Of a stretch of DNA of 64,000 nucleotides, positions 50,088 to 59,299 are shown piece after piece. Under the pieces are notes generated by a model. The model made no database searches. It saw only the letters and a list, made by a program, of their open reading frames with translations, and was not told the origin of the DNA. Both the position numbers and the translations under genes were made by a program. Source of the stretch: an uncultured Lachnospiraceae bacterium (GTDB lineage Bacteria > Bacillota > Clostridia > Lachnospirales > Lachnospiraceae); contig CAMEDC010000001.1 in assembly GCA_945913255.1 (NCBI GenBank), positions 1-64,000 of the forward strand, written 5' to 3'. Within the stretch, counting starts at the first letter, position 1. Every line of letters begins with the position of its first letter.

Positions 50088-52073
50088 CTACTCCTCCAGG
50101 TCACGCAGTTTTTCCTTCAGTTCCACCATCTTGTCGCGCAGCTCGGCTGCCGCTTCGAAGTTCAAATCCGCAGCCGCCTTCTGCATCCTTTTCTGGATAT
50201 CCGCAATCAGCTTTTCCAGTTCCTTGCGGTTCATGGATTCCGGATCCTTCTCGAACTGCATTTCTTCCTTCGCAATCACCTTGGAGATACTGATCAAGTC
50301 TCTTACTGCCTTCTTGATAGTCTGCGGCGTAATTCCATGCTCTTCATTATATTTCATCTGTATCTCACGGCGGCGGTTTGTCTCATCCAGCGCAATCCGC
50401 ATGGAATCCGTAATGGTATCCGCGTACATGATAACGCGGCCTTCCGCATTTCTCGCGGCACGTCCGATTGTCTGAATCAGGGAGGTACTACTCCTTAAAA
50501 AACCCTCTTTATCCGCATCCAGTATTGCAACCAGAGATATCTCCGGGATATCCAGTCCCTCTCTCAGCAGGTTGATTCCCACCAGTACATCGAACACATC
50601 CAGACGCATATCACGGATAATTTCCGCACGCTCCAAAGTATCAATATCCGAGTGCAGATATTTCACACGGATACCGACCTCTTTCATATAATCTGTCAAG
50701 TCCTCCGCCATGCGCTTGGTCAGGGTTGTAATCAGGATTTTATTATGCTTTTCAACTTCCCTGTTTACTTCTCCGATCAAATCATCAATCTGCCCTTCCA
50801 CAGGTCTCACATCCACCTCCGGGTCAAGCAGTCCGGTGGGCCGGATAATCTGCTCCGTCCGCAGGAGCTCATGGGATTCTTCATAGTCAGAAGGTGTCGC
50901 AGACACGAACAGCATCTGATCGATATGCGATTCAAACTCCTGAAAATTCAGGGGACGGTTATCCAGTGCGGAAGGCAGCCGGAAGCCATAATCCACCAGA
51001 GTAGTCTTTCTGGAGCGGTCGCCTGCGTACATACCGCGAATCTGTGGAATCGTCATGTGTGACTCATCTATGATAATCAAAAAATCATCCGGGAAGAAGT
51101 CCATCAACGTCATGGGCGGGGCTCCCGGCGGCATGAAATTCAAATGCCGGGAATAATTCTCAATGCCGGAACAAAATCCGGTCTCCCTCATCATCTCGAT
51201 GTCAAAATTGGTTCGCTCCGCAATTCTCTGGGCTTCAATCAGTTTGTCCTCGCCCTTAAAATATTGTACCCGTTCTTCCAGTTCCTTTTCAATATTGTCA
51301 CAGGCCGCCCTGATTTTATCCTGAGAGACCACATAGTGAGATGCGGGAAAAATCGCAATGTGGTTCAATTCCGCATGAACCTTTCCCGACAGAGGCTCCA
51401 CTTCCGTAATCCGGTCAATCTCATCTCCGAAAAATTCGATGCGGATAAAGTAGTCTCCGCCCTGGGCTGGATAAACCTCCACCACATCACCGTGTACCCG
51501 AAAGCAGCCGCGCTGCATGTCCATCTCGTTTCTGGTATACTGGATATCAACCAGCTCCCGTAGCACCTGATCCCTGTCCTTTATCATACCGGGCCGGAGG
51601 GACACAATCATATCCTGATATTCGTCGGGGCTTCCCAGACCGTAAATACAGGATACACTGGCTACCACGATGACATCCCGACGCTCCGTCAGGGAAGCAG
51701 TAGCCGACAGCCGCAGCTTATCGATTTCATCATTGATGGAGGAATCCTTTGCGATATAAGTGTCAGAGGAAGGCACATACGCCTCCGGCTGATAATAATC
51801 ATAATAGGACACAAAGTATTCTACCGCATTCTCCGGGAAAAATTCCTTGAACTCGCCGTAGAGCTGGCCTGCAAGAGTTTTATTATGGGCGATGATAAGC
51901 GTCGGCTTGTTCAGTGCCGCAATCACGTTTGCCATGGTGAAGGTCTTACCGGAACCGGTAACACCCAGCAAGGTCTGGAACTGATTGCCTTCTTTAAAAC
52001 CTTTTACAAGCTCTGCAATGGCTTGCGGCTGGTCGCCAGTGGGCTGATACTCACTGTGTAATTTGAACTCCAT
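50088..52073 (-). CDS. uvrB: UvrB, excinuclease ABC subunit B
   Basis: 661-residue helicase-like protein of nucleotide excision repair. It shows [20 protein letters not shown]-loop [14 protein letters not shown], the beta-hairpin [21 protein letters not shown], the DESH motif and the C-terminal UVR motif that contacts UvrC ([25 protein letters not shown] region). First gene of uvrB-uvrA, with a sigma-A-like promoter and an SOS-like box upstream. uvrC is not in the window. Confidence 0.97.
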   Translation of the reverse strand: MEFKLHSEYQPTGDQPQAIAELVKGFKEGNQFQTLLGVTGSGKTFTMANVIAALNKPTLIIAHNKTLAGQLYGEFKEFFPENAVEYFVSYYDYYQPEAYVPSSDTYIAKDSSINDEIDKLRLSATASLTERRDVIVVASVSCIYGLGSPDEYQDMIVSLRPGMIKDRDQVLRELVDIQYTRNEMDMQRGCFRVHGDVVEVYPAQGGDYFIRIEFFGDEIDRITEVEPLSGKVHAELNHIAIFPASHYVVSQDKIRAACDNIEKELEERVQYFKGEDKLIEAQRIAERTNFDIEMMRETGFCSGIENYSRHLNFMPPGAPPMTLMDFFPDDFLIIIDESHMTIPQIRGMYAGDRSRKTTLVDYGFRLPSALDNRPLNFQEFESHIDQMLFVSATPSDYEESHELLRTEQIIRPTGLLDPEVDVRPVEGQIDDLIGEVNREVEKHNKILITTLTKRMAEDLTDYMKEVGIRVKYLHSDIDTLERAEIIRDMRLDVFDVLVGINLLREGLDIPEISLVAILDADKEGFLRSSTSLIQTIGRAARNAEGRVIMYADTITDSMRIALDETNRRREIQMKYNEEHGITPQTIKKAVRDLISISKVIAKEEMQFEKDPESMNRKELEKLIADIQKRMQKAAADLNFEAAAELRDKMVELKEKLRDLEE

Positions 52074-52114
52074 GTTCTTAAATTCCTTTCAAAACCTATC
52101 GTATGACAATGCTG

Positions 52115-52143
52115 ATTATAGCACATCCCCTCTCATTTGTACA
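52115..52143 (-). promoter_or_regulatory. Promoter of uvrBA
   Basis: TGTACA (52138-52143) and a perfect TATAAT (52115-52120) on the minus strand, spacing 17, 41 bases before the uvrB ATG. Confidence 0.65.
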
Positions 52144-52151
52144 TAGAAATA

Positions 52152-52165
52152 CGAACATTTGTTCC
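52152..52165. promoter_or_regulatory. LexA/SOS-like box upstream of uvrBA
   Basis: CGAACATTTGTTCC matches the Gram-positive LexA consensus CGAAC-N4-GTTCG at 9 of 10 defined positions. It lies just upstream of the -35 element of uvrBA, operons known to be SOS-controlled in Bacillus. Confidence 0.6.
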
Positions 52166-52203
52166 TTTATTCTTGGTCCTTTATTCCTGGTCCTTTGTTC
52201 CTG
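52161..52203. repeat. Three 14-15 bp tandem repeats beside the SOS-like box
   Basis: Consecutive units GTTCCTTTATTCTTG, GTCCTTTATTCCTG and GTCCTTTGTTCCTG start inside the right arm of the SOS-like box. The rest of the 52074-52472 gap holds the uvrBA promoter, AT-rich sequence and the terminator of the flavodiiron operon, with no gene visible. Confidence 0.8.
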
Positions 52204-52343
52204 GTGTTATAGTTCCATTTACTGTCCCAACTTCATTTTTTTTGATTTTCAACCAGTATGTTTTGAAATTTCACATCGGGTACGAACTACAATTTATGCA
52301 GAAATACTGTTTCCTCGCCTTTCCCTTTATATTCCCGTCATAC

Positions 52344-52388
52344 AGAAAAAGCGCCTATCCGTTGGCATTCATGTCATCAGATAAGCGC
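52344..52388 (-). terminator. Terminator of the ftsEX-to-flavodiiron run
   Basis: Stem GCGCCTATC/GATAAGCGC (52351-52359 with 52380-52388, one mismatch or wobble), followed on the minus strand by TTTTTCTG. Confidence 0.7.
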
Positions 52389-52472
52389 CATATTCTAGTC
52401 GTCACGAATTGATTCATCCATCTAAATCTCAACTGTCACATTTTGATAAATCCATCGAAGTTCAGAGTGTCT

Positions 52473-53696
52473 CTACTTCACAAGTTCTTCCGCCAGCGCT
52501 TCAAGCTGTGCAAGGCTTTCCTCATTCAAATCCGACTTGATATGCACTTCGCTTTCTGCGTAGGTCAGATTTTTGCAATTTTCCAGAGCTGCTTTCATAT
52601 TTTTCATTGCAGTCGGTGCCCAGCTTCCGTTTTCCATAAACGCCACCGTTCTGTTCTGGAAATTGTGCTCTGTAAGCTGATTCAGGTATGTTTTCATAAA
52701 CGGGAACATATCTGCATTGCAGGTAATGGCTGCCAATACCAGTTTACGATATCGGAAAGCATCTGCCACACATTCCGACATATCCGTTCTGGCAAGGTCT
52801 GCGGTTTTTACTTCCTGACAGCCTCTTTCACGAAGCTTTTCCGCCAACAGTTCTGCCGCCCTCTTTGTATGTCCGTAAACAGAAGCATAGGCAATCAAAA
52901 CACCTTCCGATTCTGCTTCGTAGGAGGACCATGTTTTGTACAGGTTGATATATTTTTCCAGATGCTCCTGAAGTACAGGACCATGCAGCGGGCAGATCAT
53001 CCGGATATCAAAAGCCTCAGCCTTTTTCAGGAGATTTTGTACCTGCATTCCGTATTTACCTACAATGCCGATGTAATACCGGCGTGCCTCAGGAATCCAG
53101 GTATCGACTGCCTTGTTCCCTTCTGCGTTTCTGTTCTCCGCAGTGCTTTCGCTCCCTTCTGCGCTTCCGTTCTCCTCTGCGTCAAGTGCACCGAATTTGC
53201 CAAATGCATCTGCAGAGAAAAGTACTTTTTCATGGCTCTCATACGTTACCATAACCTCCGGCCAGTGAACCATCGGAGCAGACAGAAAAGTCAGAGTGTG
53301 TGTTCCAAGAGAAAGGGTATCGCCTTCCTTGATTACCTTACGTCTGTCGGCAAAATCCGTTCCGAAAAACTGCTTTATCATGTTAAACGCCGGGGCAGAC
53401 GCAAGTATCTCCGCTTCCGGATAGGTTTCCATAAATGCGGCAATACCGGCCGAATGGTCCGGCTCCATATGCTGTACCACGAGGTAATCCGGCCGACGGC
53501 TGTCTGATTTCTCTTTGAGGCGCTCCAGCCATTCTTCCGTAAAATGTGCATCGACACTGTCAAGCACGGCAATCTTCTCGTCCAGAATCAGATAAGAATT
53601 ATATGACATGCCCTTGGGTACCTGATATTGCCCCTCAAACAAATCAAGCTCATGATCATTCACACCGATATACTGAATTGCATCTGAAATCACCAT
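52473..53696 (-). CDS. A-type flavoprotein (flavodiiron, FprA-like)
   Basis: 407-residue protein with a metallo-beta-lactamase-like diiron domain and a C-terminal flavodoxin domain (IAYASVYGHTKRAAE onwards). Diiron ligands are visible: HMEPDHSAG (His-x-Glu-x-Asp-His), VHWPEVM, SADAFGKFG and CPLHGP. Such proteins reduce oxygen to water or NO to N2O and protect anaerobes. Between the SADAFGKFG and CPLHGP ligands there is a low-complexity insert of about 24 residues (EENGSAEGSESTAENRN...) encoded by a tandem duplication. The ATG at 53696 follows GAGGGGG. It is the last gene of the run that starts at the PucR-type regulator. Confidence 0.92.
   Translation of the reverse strand: MVISDAIQYIGVNDHELDLFEGQYQVPKGMSYNSYLILDEKIAVLDSVDAHFTEEWLERLKEKSDSRRPDYLVVQHMEPDHSAGIAAFMETYPEAEILASAPAFNMIKQFFGTDFADRRKVIKEGDTLSLGTHTLTFLSAPMVHWPEVMVTYESHEKVLFSADAFGKFGALDAEENGSAEGSESTAENRNAEGNKAVDTWIPEARRYYIGIVGKYGMQVQNLLKKAEAFDIRMICPLHGPVLQEHLEKYINLYKTWSSYEAESEGVLIAYASVYGHTKRAAELLAEKLRERGCQEVKTADLARTDMSECVADAFRYRKLVLAAITCNADMFPFMKTYLNQLTEHNFQNRTVAFMENGSWAPTAMKNMKAALENCKNLTYAESEVHIKSDLNEESLAQLEALAEELVK
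53117..53175 (-). repeat. 36-bp-period duplication encoding the insert in the flavodiiron protein
   Basis: Two copies of TCCCTTCTGCG(T/C)TT(C)CTGTTCTCC-like sequence (53117-53139 and 53153-53175) encode the repeated AEG(S/N) and AEN(R) segments. A similar stretch occurs in the adjacent protease gene near 54846-54872. Confidence 0.7.
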
Positions 53697-53734
53697 AACA
53701 ACCCCCTCTCTTTCCTGCACACAATCGCTCTTAT

Positions 53735-55045
53735 CTACTTCATTTTCTCCAGCAGCACTTCTTTCGCTTTCTCCAACTGATTGTCAGGGTGTTCCTCGCT
53801 GCCGTAATAGGCTTCTGCGTCAAACTCGCATTCCACATCCGGTTCAATGCCGATTCCGTGAATATTATTTCCGTTCGGAGTGTAATAAGCACTGATTGTC
53901 AGCTTTACTGCTGAACCGTCGCGGAACGGCATAATCTGCTGAACAATTCCTTTTCCGAAAGTGGTTGTTCCCACCAGAGTGCCGATTCCGTAATCCTTAA
54001 TTGCACCGGCCATAATTTCCGAGGCACTCGCGGAATTCGAATCCACCAAAACAACCAGCGGTACTTCCAGTTGCCTTTTTCCATCACAGGTGTATTCACT
54101 GCGTTTTCCGCTCTTATCCTCAGTATAGACAATCAGTCCTTCCGGCAAAATCATTCTTGCCATCTCCGTCACTGCATTGAGGCTGCCGCCGGGATTTCCT
54201 CTCAAGTCAAGTATCATTCCCTGCATACCCGATCCTCTGGCAGTTGCCAGTGCATCCGCAAACTGGTCGACGGAAACCTCATCAAATTCCGTAATCTGAA
54301 TATAGGCAATTGTTTCATCCATCATAGTGAGGTTCACTGTAGGAGCTTCTACTCTCTTTCGTGTGATGGTGAATTCCAGCTGTTCCTTTTCTCCCTCCCG
54401 GATAATCGTGAGTGTCACATCTGTATCTTCAGGTCCTTTTATCATGGATACCGCCTCTGTGAGCGTCAAACCATAGGTAGATGTCCCATCTACCTCATAA
54501 ATCAAATCATTTGCACGCAAATCAGCCGCTTCTGCAGGAGAGCCCACCATCGTACTGCTGATTTTAGGCAGACCGGTCACTGTATCAAGGCTGACATAAG
54601 CCCCGATTCCATAATAAATGCCTTCCGTCTGTTCCATCAGATCGTTCAGTTCTTCCGCAGAATAATACTCTGAATAAGGGTCTCCAAGTGCCTGCAACAT
54701 TCCCTTGTAAATACCGTCCTGAAGTTCATCATTTTCCGCTTCTTCAAAATAGTAGTACTTATTTATGGTATTTTCCAGAGCCTGCAGTTTTTTCACAACG
54801 GAAGCATCGATTGCGGATCCCTCTTCAAAAGAAGTCACTTCTTCCTGTTCCGCATTTCTGCTCTCCGCAACATTCTGGATCTTAACTCCCAGATAGCAAA
54901 TTGCCATAATCAGCAGCGCACCTGACAATCCCGCTATCAGCCCTGCAAAAAAGATACCTTTTCCGCTCCCTTTTTCGCTGCCGGCCTGCTGCGCAGGGGG
55001 CTGGGATTGGGAAATATAATCAAAATATGTTTCGTTTTCATCCAT
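53735..55045 (-). CDS. S41 carboxyl-terminal processing protease (CtpA-like)
   Basis: 436-residue membrane-anchored protease: one N-terminal transmembrane helix (about 32-54), a PDZ domain (about 140-220) and the S41 domain with LRGNPGGSLN, the catalytic serine in NSASASEIM (Ser340 the likely nucleophile) and Lys365 in TTFGKGIVQ, 25 residues later as in Prc. It acts outside the membrane on C-termini of exported proteins and in Bacillus relatives takes part in sporulation signalling or wall-enzyme control. It lies directly after an EnvC-like protein gene, so wall hydrolase regulation is a reasonable guess. The ribosome site is weak. Confidence 0.93.
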   Translation of the reverse strand: MDENETYFDYISQSQPPAQQAGSEKGSGKGIFFAGLIAGLSGALLIMAICYLGVKIQNVAESRNAEQEEVTSFEEGSAIDASVVKKLQALENTINKYYYFEEAENDELQDGIYKGMLQALGDPYSEYYSAEELNDLMEQTEGIYYGIGAYVSLDTVTGLPKISSTMVGSPAEAADLRANDLIYEVDGTSTYGLTLTEAVSMIKGPEDTDVTLTIIREGEKEQLEFTITRKRVEAPTVNLTMMDETIAYIQITEFDEVSVDQFADALATARGSGMQGMILDLRGNPGGSLNAVTEMARMILPEGLIVYTEDKSGKRSEYTCDGKRQLEVPLVVLVDSNSASASEIMAGAIKDYGIGTLVGTTTFGKGIVQQIMPFRDGSAVKLTISAYYTPNGNNIHGIGIEPDVECEFDAEAYYGSEEHPDNQLEKAKEVLLEKMK

Positions 55046-55117
55046 AAAAATGTCACAACCTTTCTGTCAGAACCCTTCTATAACGAAAGGTAAATGCGAA
55101 ACCTCCTATCGGGCGTT

Positions 55118-56356
55118 CTACTCACTTAAGTATTCCCACGGTGATACATAAGAACCGTTCCGACGCACACTGAAATGCAGATGATTTCCGGTTGAACGAC
55201 CTGTACTTCCCACTGCAGCAATCGTTTCACCGCGCACAACAATGTCATCCTTTTCCACATAAAGTGCAGAAGCATGCATATAAATCGTGTACAATCCGTC
55301 ACCATGATCTATCATCACATAATTTCCCATGGTAGCACTGTAGGTAGCTGCCACAACCACTCCGTCATAGGCCGCATAAATCGCCGTTCCTTTCGGTGCT
55401 GCAAAGTCAACGCCATTGTGAAACTGCTGAATGCCAAGAGTAGGATGAATCCGGTTTCCATAATCATCCGAAACCCTTGTGTATGTTGCCAGCGGAAATT
55501 TAAATACACCGCCGTCATAGGAAAGGACAACACCGCTGTTTGCCAGGATTTTTTTCTTTTCCTCAGCAATCATGGCCTCGAGAGAAGCAATTTCCTCCTC
55601 TTCTGCCCTGATTTCTTCCTCGTATTCTTTAATTGCCTGCGCCTTATTGCTGATGTCTGTCTCGTAATTGGTAATATCCTGATTTTTCTGTGCAATCAGG
55701 GCTTCCAGATTCTGCTGTTCTTTCTCAACTCCTGCCTTTGTTTCATCCAGGAGCTCCTTTTCCAGTTCCAGTTCTTCCTTGCACAGTTCCACGTATTCGC
55801 GAACCAGTTTGTAATCCTGCCACATCTGCTGTTCGTAGGAAATTACTTTCTCCACATAGTCGGCTTTGTTCAGAAAATCTCCAAAACTGTCTGCCTTCGT
55901 AAGCATTTCCACTATTTCGGGATTTCCGGTCTCGTATATCATTCTTATGTGACGTATCATGGATGCTTTCTGGTTTTCTTCTTTTTCCAGCGCAGCATCC
56001 AGTTCTTTCTGAGTTTCTTCAATCTCAGTTTCCTTTTCGCTGATCTGAAGTCTCAGGTTTGCTATATTATTCTCTATTTCTTTTAAGTTACCGTCCAGCT
56101 GTGCCACATAATTCTTCAGGTCATTTCTCTGACTTTCCAGTTGTTTTTTCATGTTTTGCAGATTGCTGAGACCGTTCTGAAGATTTTTCTTTTCTTCCTG
56201 TGCCTGCGCAATCTGTTCTTCTTTTTCTTTAATACTGTCAGATGTTATGGAGGCCATGGTAACCGCAGAGGCTTCCATTCCCGCATTGCCAAGCAGAAGT
56301 ACAACACAAAGCACTATGCCAAGCGTCCAACCTTTTCTTTTCTTCATATTCCTCAT
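55118..56356 (-). CDS. EnvC-like murein hydrolase activator / M23 peptidase with coiled coil
   Basis: 412 residues: signal peptide (to about 33), a long coiled coil (about 35-265, many Glu, Lys and Gln) and a LytM/M23 domain with QQFHNGVDFAAPKG, YVMIDHGDGL, YMHAS and the HLHFSVR motif. All metal-binding positions of active M23 enzymes appear present, so it may cut peptidoglycan itself. FtsEX binds coiled-coil proteins of this type (EnvC, PcsB, CwlO), and ftsX lies 9 bases upstream, so this is very probably its periplasmic-side partner. Confidence 0.93.
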   Translation of the reverse strand: MRNMKKRKGWTLGIVLCVVLLLGNAGMEASAVTMASITSDSIKEKEEQIAQAQEEKKNLQNGLSNLQNMKKQLESQRNDLKNYVAQLDGNLKEIENNIANLRLQISEKETEIEETQKELDAALEKEENQKASMIRHIRMIYETGNPEIVEMLTKADSFGDFLNKADYVEKVISYEQQMWQDYKLVREYVELCKEELELEKELLDETKAGVEKEQQNLEALIAQKNQDITNYETDISNKAQAIKEYEEEIRAEEEEIASLEAMIAEEKKKILANSGVVLSYDGGVFKFPLATYTRVSDDYGNRIHPTLGIQQFHNGVDFAAPKGTAIYAAYDGVVVAATYSATMGNYVMIDHGDGLYTIYMHASALYVEKDDIVVRGETIAAVGSTGRSTGNHLHFSVRRNGSYVSPWEYLSE

Positions 56357-56365
56357 TTCCCGGTC

Positions 56366-57301
56366 TTATACATGTAAATGTTTTCTGACTGTGGTAACAC
56401 TGCCGAGGAAGCCGATTCCAACACCGACAATCAGGCAGACAGGTGTCAAAACACTGAACAACTCCTTCGTTGTCAGGAAATTCATAAAATTGCTTAAAAT
56501 AGAAAATCTATCCACCACATAGGAAAGCGCATAATTATACAGGCTGTAAATCAGCAAAAGCGGAATCGCGGCTCCCATCAGTCCAATCATCATTCCTTCC
56601 ACAACGAAAGGTGCTCTTACAAAGAAGTCCGTCGCACCGATATATTTCATGATATTTATCTCCGTTGAGCGCACGGAAATACCCATGGTAACCGTATTCT
56701 TGATCAGGAACACACTGACCGCAAGCAAAATTACAATAATTCCAAGAGAGACATAGGCAATCAGCTGATTGACACCGCTCAACGTGTCGGCAGTCACCTC
56801 GGAGTAATTGATTTTCCGTACTTCGGGAATCGACTGCAGCCAGCTTACCAGGGCTCCCTGCATAGAGACATCACTGAGGTATACCTCATAATTATCTTCA
56901 CCTTCCAGAGGGTTTTCCGGAAAGCCAAGAGCATAGTTTTCTCCGTAAAAATCAGATGCGAAGGTCTCCCACGCCTCGTCATCGGAAATAAATTTAACAT
57001 CGGACACTTCGACACGGCCGGCCATCATCTGACCAATCTCCTCGATGCGCTGTTCCGTAGGGATCTGCCCCTCCGTATGGCTCTCGCAATCATCCGCTTC
57101 ACAGTGAAAGAAAACCGTCACAGATACCCCTTCTTCCGCTTTCATCACAGCGCTCTGGAAATTTGCCACAATGGCGTAAAAAATTCCAAACAGAAAAAGG
57201 CAGGCCGAAATTGTCGCAACAGATGCCAAAGAGAAGGATTTGTTCCTGAAAATATTGACAAAGCCCTGACGGATTGCATAAAACAGTGTACTAATCTTCA
57301 T
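56366..57301 (-). CDS. ftsX: FtsX, membrane subunit of the FtsEX complex
   Basis: 311 residues with the FtsX layout: N-terminal helix (FSLASVATISACLFLFGIFY), an extracellular domain of about 130 residues and three further helices. It transmits ATP-driven conformational change from FtsE to wall hydrolases. The ATG at 57301 overlaps the ftsE end by 11 bases with GGAGG inside ftsE; an upstream start would add 13 residues without family character. Confidence 0.95.
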   Translation of the reverse strand: MKISTLFYAIRQGFVNIFRNKSFSLASVATISACLFLFGIFYAIVANFQSAVMKAEEGVSVTVFFHCEADDCESHTEGQIPTEQRIEEIGQMMAGRVEVSDVKFISDDEAWETFASDFYGENYALGFPENPLEGEDNYEVYLSDVSMQGALVSWLQSIPEVRKINYSEVTADTLSGVNQLIAYVSLGIIVILLAVSVFLIKNTVTMGISVRSTEINIMKYIGATDFFVRAPFVVEGMMIGLMGAAIPLLLIYSLYNYALSYVVDRFSILSNFMNFLTTKELFSVLTPVCLIVGVGIGFLGSVTTVRKHLHV

Positions 57302-58034
57302 CGATATACTCTCCTCCCTCTTCGTCGCTGACAATAACACCCTTCTTCATGGCAATCACACGTTTATGCATCGCATTGACAATCTCTTTGTTATGGGTTA
57401 CCACAACCACTGTGGTTCCGCTTTCATTAATCTCCTCCAGTAATTTCATAATTTCCCAGGAGTTCTTGGGATCCAGATTACCCGTGGGTTCGTCCGCCAG
57501 CAGAATGGACGGGTTGTTAATCAGTGCTCTGGCAAGCGCCACTCTCTGCTGTTCCCCGCCGGAAAGCTGTCTGGTCTTTGCCTTATATTTTCCCGCAAGT
57601 CCTACCGTAGCAAGAATGGAAGGTACATTCCTTCTGATCTCTTTTGCAGGAGTCTCCACGATTCTCTGGGCAAATGCGACATTTTCATATACATTTCTGT
57701 CATTCAGAAGGCGAAAATCCTGAAACACAACACCAAGATTACGCCGAAACTTCGGTACCTGTCTGTGCTTTAATTTAGCCAGATCATTCCCCATAACATA
57801 AACACTGCCGCTGGTAGCAGTCAGCTCCCGCAGCAGAAGTTTTATCAATGTGGATTTTCCGGAACCGCTGTCTCCCACAATAAAAACAAACTCACCGGTT
57901 CCGATGCTTAATGTAATTCCGTTCAAAGCAGGAGAACCTGTAGAGTATACTTTACTGACATTCTCCAGATAGATGATTCCTTTGTCTTCTATCATCTGCT
58001 CTCTCTTTTTTCTCAGCAGTTCCTTATTGGCCAT
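57291..58034 (-). CDS. ftsE: FtsE, ATPase subunit of the FtsEX complex
   Basis: 247-residue ABC ATPase: Walker A GDSGSGKSTL, Q-loop VFQDFRLL, signature LSGGEQQRVALARAL, Walker B ILLADEPTGNLDP and His switch VVVVTHNKEI. The segment FRLLNDRNVYENVAFA is typical of FtsE. It powers FtsX-dependent activation of peptidoglycan hydrolases in division, elongation or sporulation. It starts 17 bases after a PucR-type regulator gene and is followed by ftsX and an EnvC-like gene. Confidence 0.96.
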   Translation of the reverse strand: MANKELLRKKREQMIEDKGIIYLENVSKVYSTGSPALNGITLSIGTGEFVFIVGDSGSGKSTLIKLLLRELTATSGSVYVMGNDLAKLKHRQVPKFRRNLGVVFQDFRLLNDRNVYENVAFAQRIVETPAKEIRRNVPSILATVGLAGKYKAKTRQLSGGEQQRVALARALINNPSILLADEPTGNLDPKNSWEIMKLLEEINESGTTVVVVTHNKEIVNAMHKRVIAMKKGVIVSDEEGGEYIDED

Positions 58035-58051
58035 ATTTTCCTCCCTAAAAC

Positions 58052-59137
58052 CTAAAAGTCTGCATTTTCCATGTACTTCATATACTTCACTACCATAAGC
58101 GCAATCTTGAAGGTTATGGCATCTTCAAAGACACGCAAATCAAGTCCTGTACTCTTCTGGAGCTTATCCAGACGATATACCAGAGTGTTCCTGTGAATGA
58201 ACAGCTGCCTTGATGTCTCGGATACATTCAGGCTGTTCTCAAAAAATTTGTAAATGGTCGTCAGTGTCTCCTCATCGAAATCATCCGGGCTTTTTCCTCC
58301 GAAAATCTCCCGGATAAACATCTTGCAAAGCGGAATCGGCAGCTGATAAATCAGTCGTCCGATACCAAGTTCACTGTATGCAATGATTTCCCTCTCATCA
58401 AAGAAAATCTTACCTACATCCAGCGCCATCTTTGCCTCCTTATAGGAACGGCTGACCTCCTTAATTTCCTGGATTACCGTACCATAAGCAATCCTGATAC
58501 CCTTTATGCCTTCTTTCTGCAGGTAACGGACAAGCGACTTGGCCGCCTTGTCAATTTCCTCTGTTCCGTCCCCATCGGACAATTCCTTCACAATAATCAC
58601 ATTGCTCTCGTCTACTGCAGTCACAAAATCCTTACTGCTGCTGCCAAGATACGTTCTTGCCAGCTCCAGCGCATTATCGTCCCGTCCGTTGCCGGATTCC
58701 AGAATCATAACAACGCGCGGTGCATCTGTCTGAATGTGTAGTTTTTTAGACCTGCTGTAAATGTCAACCAGCAGCAGATTGTCCAACAACAGATTCTTAA
58801 TGAAATTATCCTTGTCGAAACGCTCTTTGTAAGCCACAAGCAGACTCTGAATCTGAAAGGCAGCCATCTTGCCCACCATGTAAACATCTTCACCGGTACC
58901 TCCGGCAACCAGGACATATTCCAGCTGCTGTTCATCAAAAATCTTAAAGTACTGATATCCCTGTATTTCCTGCGAATCAGCGGGAGAGGACGCAAATTCC
59001 ACAACCGCCTTCGAACTATTCCCCATATCCGTAGTGGATGCCACTTCTTTTCCGTCCACATCCATCACACAGAGATCCACTCGTGAAATGCTCTTCAGAC
59101 CGTCAATTGTGTTCTGTAAAATCTGATTTGAAATCAT
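58052..59137 (-). CDS. PucR/CdaR-type transcriptional regulator upstream of ftsEX
   Basis: 361 residues. An N-terminal sensor-like region (about 1-110), a GGDEF-like central domain without a GGDEF motif and a C-terminal PucR helix-turn-helix (SLNVSETSRQLFIHRNTLVYRL, about 310-331) give the layout of sugar-diacid regulators. It is not the YbbR-domain CdaR encoded at 36335. The ligand is unknown. Placement 17 bases before ftsE suggests co-transcription with, and possibly control of, the ftsEX run. An inverted repeat over its own -10 region (59181-59202) could be its operator. The ATG follows GAAGGAG. Confidence 0.87.
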   Translation of the reverse strand: MISNQILQNTIDGLKSISRVDLCVMDVDGKEVASTTDMGNSSKAVVEFASSPADSQEIQGYQYFKIFDEQQLEYVLVAGGTGEDVYMVGKMAAFQIQSLLVAYKERFDKDNFIKNLLLDNLLLVDIYSRSKKLHIQTDAPRVVMILESGNGRDDNALELARTYLGSSSKDFVTAVDESNVIIVKELSDGDGTEEIDKAAKSLVRYLQKEGIKGIRIAYGTVIQEIKEVSRSYKEAKMALDVGKIFFDEREIIAYSELGIGRLIYQLPIPLCKMFIREIFGGKSPDDFDEETLTTIYKFFENSLNVSETSRQLFIHRNTLVYRLDKLQKSTGLDLRVFEDAITFKIALMVVKYMKYMENADF

Positions 59138-59180
59138 AATACCCCGCTCCTTCGTGACCCCATTTTGCTGACTTTTATGT

Positions 59181-59202
59181 GTAAACCTACTACAAAGTTT
59201 AC
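59181..59202. promoter_or_regulatory. Inverted repeat GTAAAC-N10-GTTTAC over the -10 of the PucR-type gene
   Basis: The 6-bp arms (59181-59186 and 59197-59202) enclose a candidate -10 TAAACT (59196-59201, minus strand), which has TTGCTT (59219-59224) 17 bases upstream. It is a plausible operator for autoregulation of the PucR-type gene and the downstream ftsEX run. Confidence 0.5.
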
Positions 59203-59242
59203 AAAAGTATCACAAAAAAAGCAATAGGATTTTATGAATTTT

Positions 59243-59281
59243 CACAAAAAAAGCTGCCTGATTTTTCGTATCAGGCAGCTT
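59243..59281 (-). terminator. Terminator after the YjfB gene
   Basis: A perfect 11-bp stem (59251-59261 with 59271-59281) with a 9-base loop, followed on the minus strand by TTTTTTTGTG. Confidence 0.9.
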
Positions 59282-59299
59282 CTGTAAACATGATTTTCT

